Assembly: GCA_003550325.1 (NCBI GenBank)
Contig: QKWP01001692.1
Location: 1-64,000, forward strand
Length of the DNA: 64,000 bases
Source: Gigaspora rosea
Lineage: Eukaryota > Glomeromycota > Glomeromycetes > Diversisporales > Gigasporaceae
Direction: 5' to 3'
Shown here: positions 1 to 9,892 of the stretch, piece after piece
Numbering within the stretch: the first letter of the stretch is position 1
How the letters are laid out: every line of letters begins with the position of its first letter
The notes under the pieces: model-generated
Seen by the model: only the letters and a program-made list of their open reading frames with translations
The model's database searches: none
What the model was told of the DNA's origin: nothing
Program-made: the position numbers and the translations under genes

Positions 1-90
1 GAATTCCTCCATAAGAATTATTCGAAATTACCCCTAATTTAGTAATTCCCGGCAACACAAAATCCGACCACACTGTGCAATACTATAGCC

Positions 91-618
91 TGTCCGAAAA
101 TAAGCTAAGAAAAAGTTACACAAAAAAATCAGGGGTAGCTTATTTTCGGGTGAAAGAGGTTTTTTTTATTGATTGCAAGTAGTGCTACATAGTAAAGTCC
201 AAAATTTACTATGTAATTCGGACATAAGCGCTTAAGTAAATATGTTTAGGAGCTCAAAATACATATTTTCCAAAATTTTTATACAAATTGGAGAACTTTT
301 TTTATTTAGCTTTTCATTTTTACTTTTGTCAAATATATTTTTTTTACCAAATTTTAATTTTTTTGTCAAACATAAAAATTAAAAGTCAAATAATAAAATG
401 TTCTTCAATCTTGCTAAAAATATATAGTATGTGTATTTTGATCTTCTGAATAAGTTTACTTAAACGATAATAATCAATTTACATAGTAGAATTTGGACTT
501 TACTATGTAATAACTATTGTTGATCGTGGGGTAGCTTATTTTTGGGTCAAAGACATTTTTGAGTTTTTTTGACCAAAAGAGAGGGTAGCTTATTTTAGGT
601 AGTAGCCTATTTTAGACA
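91..618. mobile_element. Foldback/TIR element, non-coding
   Basis: The left end TGTCCGAAAATAAGCT is matched, inverted, by sequence near 583-618 ending in TTTTAGACA. Inside, 183-260 and 440-515 are inverted copies of each other around the word ACATAGTAAAGTCCAAA, so most of the element folds back on itself. There is no coding potential. A second, diverged copy lies at 47905-48372. The superfamily is unclear because no convincing target duplication is visible. Confidence 0.55.
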
Positions 619-852
619 CATACAGTATATTGTGTAATTTTGTATGAAGCAAGTGACAGAATTCATTTTAATAAAATTTCTTACTAAATTATTTATCTTC
701 AAAGTAGTACAGTACATATATACATTTACATACATTAAAATTATAAAAAATTGGTTTTTTAGTACTTAATTTTGATTGGCTAAAGTACAGTAGGTTATTA
801 GTAAACAAATGTCAAATGACATTTTAAGTTATTTAAAGCTCTAAAATAGCTA

Positions 853-2330
853 ATGACTAGTTACTATTATTTGAATTACATATATCATTTCAGGTCATTT
901 ACTATTACTAGAAATCAAATGCATTTACCCTTACTCTCTTTACCTAGTATAAATATACTACATCTTAATATATTACTAATCCAACAGACAATTATGCCCA
1001 CAATCTATCAAGATAAACTAATTAAACTGTACTATCAAATATTAAACCATAGCTCTGAGAATCCATACTTCTATATTAATACTTTTATTCAAAATAACAA
1101 TTCAAACTCTATTAAAGCAGACATAGGCTGGATCTTAGAAAACAATCTTCAAATTAAATTTTTAGCAGCTATTTATACCAACAAACTCAATTTCACAAGA
1201 GCTAAATTAAACTTTGTAAAATACCTACTATTAATTATACCCTCCAATATACATATTCATATACTGTATATATTAATAATTTCTCAACAAATCAAATACT
1301 TAAACTTCTCCTATATCTACAATCTACACAAATTAAAAATGACAACTGGGATATAATCCACATAAGTAACTATCTACTCAAAAAGAAAACAATCACAATT
1401 ACACTTTATAAAGTTAAATCATATACAAAAAATGCTCTTCATAACAATACAAATTTACTTTCAAAAAGAGGTGCACATAAAACCCAAATAAAAATCAACT
1501 TAATTGGTAATTCAAATATAAAACAGGACAAATTTCAATAATTTATTGTGCTATATTTACTATATTACTTTTACTTTTTATCAAATCTGCATTTCCAACA
1601 AGGTAAAATAATTTTTTTACTAAATAAATCTTATTTTTTATTTTACAATAGTATAAAGAGAGAAATTTTACTTATAATTTTATTTAATCTATTAAAATTA
1701 AGTTAATAGATTATAAACTACAAGTAATTTAATCTTTGTAATTATACGTTTTCTTATTATTTTTTTGGAAATACAGATTTTTTAGACAATAGTAAATTTT
1801 ACTATAAGAAATTCTGATTCATATCTGGATTACTAATTAAACTACTTTATACCTCTTCTTTACTTCTTATAAAACCAATTACTTATACCTACAAAATTAA
1901 AAATTTTTTGTAAAACATATTAACAATATTAATGACAAACAAAATTTTTCAACTTAAATTATAGAAACTTTTACTCTTTTAATATTAAATACCGGCTTGA
2001 TATTATCAACTTCTAAAATTTAAACTTATCTTTATATTCCTTACATATCAAAACCTTACTAAATAATCTTCCTCTATATCAAATTTAAATTTAAGAAATC
2101 CTAATATTTATCTATTACCAAATTGTATACTCTATAATTAACAAGAAGATATATTTTATCTAATACAATGTAACTCAAAGCCAATTAACTACAATGATTT
2201 AATTTTAACAACTAGATCATTTCTATTATTCAATCAAAATACTTATCTTCAACAAATACAAACAATTCTTCAAAATTATATCAATACAAACACCAAATTA
2301 ATTATCTATTTTATACTACATTAGCAAAAT
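853..2330 (+). pseudogene. Decayed LINE 3' end: RNase H and zinc-binding relic
   Basis: An open frame from 853 to 1356 contains a run resembling the RNase H domain of Rhizophagus LINE ORF2 proteins (ADIGWILEN, then FTRAKLNFVKYLLL). After a frameshift near 1340 the match resumes to about 1541 with KVKSYTKNALHNNTNLLSK, like the KVKAHSG..N..AD.LAK end of RNase H. Further on, 2050-2325 reads as the RT-associated zinc-binding region: LNLRNPNIY, PNCILYN, then EDIFYLIQC, with zinc ligands partly lost. Domain order matches the 3' part of the LINE at 9441. The active-site acids are not conserved and stops are frequent, so it is dead. The strand and frames come from hand translation. Confidence 0.6.
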
Positions 2331-2352
2331 AAATATATGAAATCTTTATTGC

Positions 2353-2435
2353 ATGCTAAATCTTTCAAAAAAATTATAATCAATATGAAATCTTTTGAAA
2401 GATGTGCAATCGTTTAAAAGATTTTAGCATGTATT
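2353..2435. repeat. Imperfect inverted repeat
   Basis: GCATGCTAAATCTTT near the start is mirrored by AAAAGATTTTAGCATG near the end, with further ATATGAAATCTTTTGAAAG words between. It could form a hairpin of about 80 nt, and is probably a tiny MITE remnant. Confidence 0.5.
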
Positions 2436-3080
2436 TTTTTTGAAATATTTCAAAATAAATTTTGTGAAATATTGCAAAATAGGCCAAATAAAAAAATGCA
2501 AACCTTTATTTAATTGCCAATTTGGATAAAATCAGCACTATAGCTATATTATTACTATATTTGAAATTGAAAATAAATAAACAAGTAAACAATATATTAG
2601 TAAATCTAATATTAACCTTTATAAAAGTATTTTTATACTATGTAAATATTATTTTTGACTCTAAGTAAAGTTGTAAAGCAGGTTCTTATGGTTCTACTAG
2701 TATAAAATCATTAAAATTAAACTAGTAGATAAGAAGATATAAGTAAAAATATCTTTAAAAATTTTAAAACATATAAGAATTTATATATACAAACCAGATT
2801 CAGATTTGGTATTATTGTTTATATATTTGTTTTGCTCCAATTCCAAATATAAAAATAGTGCTAATCTTATTCAAATTGGCAATTAATTATCCTTTCTAGA
2901 GTCACAAAAGATACCATAGATTCCTGAAAATAAACTACTCTGAAAATAAGCAACTCCCTTGGTTTTGAGCAAAAAACATAAAAACCTCTAATACCTGAAA
3001 ATAAGCTATCTCATGTTTTCAAGCCGAAAACAATAGTAATTTTTTTTATTCTGAAAATAAGCAACTTCTAAATTCTTACA

Positions 3081-3170
3081 ATAGTGAATAAACAAGTTTC
3101 CAGTAACGCTTATTATTTTCCCAGTGGAAAAATAACAAGCGTTACTTGGAAACTTGTTTTTTTTCACTAT
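3081..3170. repeat. 90 bp hairpin MITE inside the TIR element
   Basis: Almost the whole segment is one palindrome. ATAGTGAA, AAACAAGTTTCCA and GTAACGCTT on the left pair with AAGCGTTAC, TGGAAACTTGTTT and TTCACTAT on the right, around a small loop. An apparent reading frame here is a by-product. Confidence 0.7.
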
Positions 3171-3176
3171 CACGAT

Positions 3177-3586
3177 CAGTGTTGGAAATCTCAGACTCAA
3201 ATACTGTTCTCATGAGAACAGTATAAAAGCTACAAGTGTTCTTAAACAATTGGTTATTGTTCTCACTTATACTTACTAAAAAAATAAAAATAAAAAAATA
3301 ATAATAATAATAATAATAATAGAATACTATAAATATGAAGTATAACATCAAATAAGTAGTTATTATAGCAAATTGAAACCTCACTAAAAAATTAAATAAG
3401 GATTTTTATTAGTATTCGGTTTGATATAAAATTATATAGCTAATTATTATATATTTATGAGAACAGTATTATTACTTTACTGTTCTCAATAAATTTTTTA
3501 ATAGTGAACAGTAAAAAATTTATACTGTTCACAAATTTATAATAGTGTTCTCATAAGAACTCTGAGAACACTAATTTTCAACACTG
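3177..3586. mobile_element. hAT-like MITE nested in the 2914-4858 element
   Basis: The ends CAGTGTTGGAAAT and, inverted, CAGTGTTGAAAAT match in 12 of 13 positions. The flanking octamers ATCACGAT and GTCATGAT agree in 6 of 8, consistent with an old 8 bp hAT-type duplication. Subterminal words TGTTCTCATGAGAACAG and TGAGAACA recur on both strands. It is non-coding. Confidence 0.6.
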
Positions 3587-5214
3587 GTCATGATATCATT
3601 TCCTAACTGAGGATTTATATACGTACGTGCATACATATTTATTATTGTTATCGATATCTTCTTCCCACGCTAACTTGATTCCGTTAGTGAACATGCTAAA
3701 ATTAAAAAATTAAATAAATTAATAAAGTAAAATAAAAATGAAACAAATAAATCAAAAAAAAAATAAATTATAAATAAATAAATTAAATAAAAAAATTAAT
3801 TAAAATAATAAAAGATAAAAAAAAGAAAAATTAAACCGTCGGATAATTATGCGTCGCTTTTTTGGCTAATTCCAACGCTTTTTCTTGTTTTTCCTTTAAA
3901 CGCTAATCTCAACATAAACTTTTCCATCCTTTTCATCTTTTCAAACTCCCAAATGCTCGCCCTTTTTTAGATTTTGGTTTTTCTCATATTTACTAATTTC
4001 TATCATGTAGCCCAACGCATACTTCATACTTTTACAACCCTGTTCGCTTCACATATAAGACCCGTTGCCTAATTTTTTTAAGAAAAAAATAAAATAAAAA
4101 TAAATAAATAATGTTAAAAAAAAATCGAATAAAAAAATAAAATTAAAAAAATTAAAAAAAAACAAAAAATAATTAAAAAATAAATAAAAACAAAAAAAAA
4201 TTAAAAAAAAACCAAAATAATACTGGTAATTAAAAAAAAAATAAAAGTGAAAAATAAATAAAAGCAAAAAAAAAGCAAAAAAAAGAATTAAAAACTATAG
4301 TTTATTAAAAAATAAATAAAAACAATAGATTAAAAAAAATAATTACCGTAATATCGAAAAAATAAATAATAAAAAAAAATTAAAAATAAATATAAAAAAA
4401 ATTTAAAAATAAATAATAAAAAAATTTAAAAATTAATCGAATAATAAGTTAAAAAAAGATTCGAATAATAAAAAAATATATATATATTAAAAAAAATTAA
4501 AAAAGATAAAAAAAGAATAAAAAAATTAAAAAAAAACCATAAGGATAAAAAAAATGAATAATACTGGTAATACCAGTAAAAAAATATAAATTACAGAGCG
4601 ATATTGCATACTATGGTTTAATAATGCATATGCTCAGAGCCTTAGTACGTACGTATATACGTGTAAAAACCTGCTTGAACCTCAATGCGCAAGTTTTTAT
4701 GCATGCAAATTTTTTTTTTAAAAATAACACCCGATAATAAACAACCTTTGCTATCAGGCATAAATTTTTAAAAACCTGTATAATCGAAAATAAGCAATCC
4801 CGGGTTTTTTTGCTTAAAATCGTCCAAAAAAAGGTTGCTTATTTTCAGGAATCTACGGTAATATATTGCATATTATCGCAATATTTCACAATATTTTACA
4901 AAATTTTAAAATTTTTAAAAAAAATAAATAAACAATATATATATTTGTAAAATTATACTTTTTGCAAATTATTTGTAAGTTTAACAGGTTTTAGCAAGAT
5001 TTTGAGGATTTTGCAAAATTTCACAATTTTAAAATTTTATATTTATTTATTATTCTATATTATATATATTATATTTTAAATTAAATACACATTTTTAATC
5101 AATATTATATATTTATTATATTATATTTTAATTATTATACATTTTTTACTATACTATTTTCATTACTATTGATTAGAAAAAACTATTTAAATTTTCATTT
5201 CTCAGAAATAAAAT

Positions 5215-6560
5215 TTATTGTATTCTTGAAAGTGCAGAAAAGTCTTAAATTTGCTTGTAAAGTGACAAAAAAGTCTAAATTGGTTTTTTGCAAAGTGCTA
5301 GAAAGTAAGAGTTGTGTTTTCACAAAGTACTTAAATAAAATAAATTAATAAAAAAAACAAATAAAAAAATAAATAAAGTAAACCTTTATGAAAACTTGCA
5401 AAAACTTGCAAAAACTTGTGTCTAAAAAATCTTTATTTCTCTAAAGAAGCTTTTTAGAATAGTTGTATATTCTTGCAAAGTGCTAGAGTTTAAATTGGCT
5501 TGCAAAGTGCAATTTGGTGTTCTTGCAAAGTGCCAAAAAGTTGTTGGTTTTTTTGCAAAATACTAGGATATAAGAGTTGTGTTCTCACAAAATGCAGAAA
5601 TAAAATAAATTAATAAAAAAAATAAAAAAAATAAATAAAACAAAATCTTGCAAAAACTTGCAAAAACTTGTAAAAATTTGCAAAAAACTTGACCTAACTA
5701 AATCTTTATTTTTCTAAAGAAGCATTCTTGAAAATTTAAAATTTCTAAAGAAATTAGTTGTAGTTGCAAAGTATCAAAAGTCTATATTAGCTTGCAAACT
5801 GCCAAATTGGTATTTTTACAAAGTGCTAAAAAGTTGTTGGTTTTTTTGCAAAGTGCTAGAAAGTAAAAGTTGTGTTTTTGCAAAGTGCTAAAATAATATA
5901 AATTAATAAAAAAAATTAAAACAAAAAAACTAAAAACAAAAACAAAAAAAAAGCAAACAAAAAATAAACAAAGTGAAAACTTGCAAAACTTGCAAAATGT
6001 ATAAAAACATGTAATAACTTGTGAAAACCTGTGCCTGACTAAATTTTTATTTCTCTAAAGACGTTCTTAAAATTTTGAAATTGCTAAAGAAATTAGTTGT
6101 ATATTGCAAGTTTTGAAAGTCTGTATTGGCTGCAAAATACCAAATTAGTATTTTACAAAGCGCAAAAAAGTTGTTGGTTTTTTTGCAAAGTGCTAGAAAG
6201 TAAGAGTTATATTCTTGCAAAGTGCCAAAATAAAATAAGTTAATAAAAAAAGTTAAAAAAAAAACAAAAACAAAAAAAATGCAAACAAAAATAAATAATG
6301 TGAAAACTTATAAAAACTTGCAAAAATGTATGAAAACTTGTAAAATATATAAAAACTTGCACCTAACTAAATTTTAATTTCTTTAAAGAACTGTTCTTGA
6401 AAATTTAGAAATTGCTAGAAAAATTAGTTGTGTTCTTGCAAAGTGTCAGAAGTCTGAGTTGGCTTGCAAAGTTAAATTAGTATTTTGCAAAGTGCTAAAA
6501 AGTTGTTGGTTTTCTTGCAAAGAGCTAGTATTTTTGTAAAGTTTCTAATAAAATAAAAAA
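5215..6560. repeat. Diverged long-period tandem repeat, about five units
   Basis: The word GTTGGTTTTTTTGCAAAGTG followed by CTAGAAAGTAAGAGTTGTG recurs near 5281, 5540, 5838, 6173 and 6503. Each copy is followed by an AAATAAATTAATAAAAAAA tract, then AAAACTTGCAAAAACTTG, then a CTAAATTTTTATTTCT box. Period grows from about 260 to 335 bp, largely through A-tract length. No reading frame spans it, so it is satellite-like. Confidence 0.7.
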
Positions 6561-6846
6561 AATTAAAAAAATAAATAAATAGAAAAAAATGAAAAAAAAA
6601 CAAATTGAAAACAAAAAAAAACAAAATAAAGAAAATGAAAAAAACAAAACAAAAATGAAAAAATATAAATCTGAATAAAATATCTAATTTATAAACAAAA
6701 GATCTAATCTAACCTTGTAATACAGAATTTGTAAATTAATTTTGATACATTATACAAAATTTTGAAATATTTCAAAGATATAGTCCAATGCGCTCTTGGT
6801 ATGATTCAGGTTACAAAATTACTTTTAAAATATTTTAAAACCTGAA

Positions 6847-6912
6847 ATATTTCAAAATATATTGCAAAATATTTCAAAATATATTGCAAAATATTTCAAA
6901 ATATATTGCAAT
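6847..6912. repeat. 22 bp tandem repeat, three copies
   Basis: The unit ATATTTCAAAATATATTGCAAA is repeated in perfect tandem, with flanking degenerate half-units. A 76-codon frame starting at 6906 looks fortuitous. Confidence 0.85.
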
Positions 6913-7550
6913 TTACAAGATTTTTTGAAAAATTTCATAGGTTAGCAAGATCTTTTAAAAGATTTTGCCACTATAAATTTGCCTATATAAAAATTTATTA
7001 TTTTAATATATATAATTCTATCCAACATATCCTCAAAAAAGATATAAATATTTTTTGCAAAAACCTTGCAAACTCTTTACTATTATGGTTCAAAATTCTA
7101 TTTGGAAAGAAAAAAAATATATACCAATACCAATAGGAACTAGTGTCAACCTGGAAATTCACCTCTTCCAGAACTTCAGGAGACTGCTGATTATAGTATG
7201 ACGACTATAACTTGACAGCTTTAGGGTTTATAGCGTCCAAATGGGACTTAACAAAGAGGTTTTTGAGTGATTTATGTATTAAGGCAAAGAGGCAAACAAT
7301 TAATAGTATATGAGGATACTAAGAATTGTATCTTTATTATATTCCAGTGTATGAAGACACTGCACTTCCCAGAGGGCAGAAAGCAGTGTATTTATAGAGA
7401 AATTACATGTATAAATTATTACAATAAAGATATACAAATTCAATTTAAAAACTATTTTATAGTACTAAAGGTAATGCGAAACTAATAGATATGTTATATA
7501 TAAAAGATATAAAAGATATAAAAGATAAAATATATATAAAAGATATGAAA

Positions 7551-7598
7551 GATATGTTAGATATGTTAGATATGTTAGATATGTTAGATATGTTAGAT
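7551..7598. repeat. 9 bp minisatellite GATATGTTA
   Basis: Five consecutive copies of GATATGTTA follow a variable AAAGATATA array from about 7490. Around it, 6913-8056 is AT-rich DNA in which I recognise no gene. Confidence 0.85.
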
Positions 7599-8060
7599 CC
7601 TTAAGATCATTTAGATCCTTTAGATTCGTAAGATTTTGAACACAGTATTATTGCCTAATAAGGTTAAGATATTTGTCTATCTTGTTCTATTAATAGTTCA
7701 ACACAAATGTCTTCCGATCTTGTGATCCCGTGATCAGAATCACATGATCTATAGCTCATTAGAAGCGTCTCGATGAGCTGAATCCAATGGTAGTTGTTTC
7801 ATCTTTCTAACTTCTATGGGTCGAAAGTTATAGGCAAAAAGGTGAAAACTCTTAAGGTTAACACTAGTTAGAGGCATAATCCAAAAACAAAAAAAATACT
7901 ATTCATTACTTTTAACATACAATCTTCAAACTAATATTTTATATATATTTAATGCAAATATCAACCTATAATTCATAAATAGTTTTTTGAAAACTACTCA
8001 TATTTTACTTTATTTGTTAATACTCAAAGGACCCCAGATATCTAGTACAAAGGTCATATA

Positions 8061-8872
8061 TGGAGTGTCCCCTATTAAAAGGGCCCATTTTTACAATTTT
8101 TCAAAAATTGAGTTTTGGTTAGATTCATGTAAATTTTAACATGATTGACATTTTTCAACTATAAATGAAAGTCTATTTGCATAATAAAAAATAAAGATAA
8201 TATAATAGAAATATTAAATGAAGTTGTCTAAGGCCAAGCACATCATGAGACTATCTGATAGTCACCTGCTACATTTAACCAATCAAAATTGTAAAATTTG
8301 ATTAATCCCGGATTAGTTCAAAAATCAAAACAAATGGTTAAGGGTAGGTAAACGTAGATCATTTTTCATATGATCTGCATGGTATTACAGATTTTTATAT
8401 AGTAAATAAAAATTAGCCACAAGCAAAATTTTTAATGCTCTAACGAATTTTTACCAAAATTTCACAACGTGCAGATAAGAACTTTCTATTTATAGTAATA
8501 ATAATTTCGAAACTTGTTTTATTAGAGAAAATTCTACTTCGAATATTACCGAAGTTTACCCAGGTGGCTCTATGTTTTTCCCAGGTAACACAAAGGGACC
8601 AAATAGTTTGGTAATATTCAAAGTGGAATTTTCTCAAATAAAACAAGTTTCAAAATTATTATTACTATAATAGAAAGTTCTTATTAGCATGTTGTGAAAT
8701 TTTGGTAAAAATTCGTTAAAGCGTTAAAAAATTTTGCTTGTGGCGAATTTTTATAATCTGTAATACCATGCAGATCATATGAAAAATGATCTACGTTTAC
8801 CCTACCCTTAAACCCAATTATCTCAAAATGAGATGAATGTAAAAATGGGCCCTTTTAATAGGGAACACCCCA
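8061..8872. mobile_element. TA-flanked TIR element with internal palindrome
   Basis: Ends TGGAGTGTCCCCTATTAAAA and, inverted from 8872, TGGGGTGTTCCCTATTAAAA extend to about 34 bp of near-identity through GGGCCCATTTTTACA. Both sides are flanked by TA, as for Tc1/mariner-like elements. The interior is dominated by the palindrome at 8338-8812 and there is no transposase gene. Confidence 0.75.
8338..8812. repeat. Large palindrome with arms of about 200 bp
   Basis: The left arm (about 8338-8548) and right arm (about 8613-8812) are near-perfect inverted copies around a spacer of about 65 bp. An example is CATATGATCTGCATGGTATT against its exact complement near 8759-8780. The 68-codon frame at 8440-8646 lies wholly in the palindrome and is an artefact. 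The arms start just inside the TIRs of the host element. Confidence 0.85.
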
Positions 8873-9424
8873 TATTATGCATTTTAGCAAAAACCTCCAA
8901 AATTTGAAAAACAAAAAAAACAGTTTTTAGCAATTATCTTGGCATCTAGTGGTCTAATTTGAATATATATATTTTTTTAAAATGAAGCTCTCAGTAAGAT
9001 GTATCTAAAAAAAAAGTTTTTCAATTATAATTACTAAATTAGAAGTTATTTAAGTAAATATAGTTTTTTATTTTAGCAAATTAGATCAAAATTGGCCAAA
9101 ACCTAGTTATGATCTATATAAGAGATGTCCAGAGTTCTGTGCTCAAGACAAATACCTAAGAAGTCCTTTATGTTTTCTTTAACCTATTCTATAACTAATA
9201 GTAGTCTTTAACTTAAATTAGTTAATTTTAGAGAATAGAAGGTATAATGTTATATTTAATACCTAGTTATACTAGCTATATGGGTGTAATATAGTGAATA
9301 CATGTTAAAGTTACCTATATCAAATAATATTAATATAAATACTACTAATTTTTACTATATTGATATTGACAAATAAAAATATTATATATATGAGTTATAT
9401 AATAGTTATAAAAATATTATATTT

Positions 9425-9440
9425 ATAATACTGTATTGTA
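9425..9440. repeat. LINE target-site duplication, left copy
   Basis: ATAATACTGTATTGTA, identical to 17164-17179. It fixes the 5' end of the LINE at 9441. Confidence 0.9.
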
Positions 9441-9892
9441 ATGGACTCTCTCCTGTACATCATCAAAAATCGGAAATAAACAAACAGTAGAGATAAAACA
9501 CAAAACTCGTACTACAAGCCTAACTGTTACAGCGATATTTGGGCCTTGCCCACCTTACACAACATAAACTCTAACTATATTAAGGAAAAGGAATTACTCC
9601 GCAGCCTTCGCAATACCAACTTCCTTCAAAAACCTGTTGCCGACTATGTCGGCAACAACACCACTACATGAACCTGTCAACGATGACACAAGAGAAAACC
9701 GGATACCAATGGAAACCGATATAGAAGACGACCAATACTCCAACGAACAACCTAACAAAAAAATCGTAACTGTCATACCACCTATTTGATAGAAACTTCC
9801 AATAACCTATACGCGACTTTACTCTCAGACCCATCACTCGAAAAATCCGCTCAGAAAGTGGCGATCCCAGTTTACCCCCATCAACCCCAGAA
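9441..9892 (+). other. LINE 5' leader with upstream reading frame
   Basis: This GC-richer leader precedes ORF1. From 9645 a short frame of 47 codons starts MSATTPLHEP and ends VIPPI at 9787. It has ORF1-like polar, proline-rich composition but is in a different frame from ORF1. The ORF1 frame itself is open upstream only back to a stop near 9799. Either this is an upstream ORF, or the original ORF1 amino terminus has been broken by an indel. Confidence 0.6.

Larger units (their letters stand above)
2914..4858. mobile_element. TA-flanked TIR element, about 1.95 kb
   Basis: The left end at 2912 reads TACCATAGATTCCTGAAAAT. The right end at 4860, reverse-complemented, reads TACCGTAGATTCCTGAAAAT, and the match continues for about 27 bp. 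Both ends are flanked by TA, the target duplication of Tc1/mariner-like elements. The subterminal word TGAAAATAAGC is repeated at 2940, 2990, 3050 and 4785. No transposase frame exists; the interior is A-rich low-complexity DNA plus nested elements. A less AT-rich patch at 3836-4070 may be remnant coding DNA of unknown origin. Confidence 0.75.

Noticed and set aside
3142..4267. Hydrophobic minus-strand frames of 64-80 codons
   Set aside because: They are translations of A/T homopolymer-rich DNA (Phe/Tyr/Lys runs) inside TIR elements, with no motif or conserved structure.
8440..8646. 68-codon minus-strand frame
   Set aside because: It lies entirely in the arms of the palindrome, so its openness follows from symmetry.
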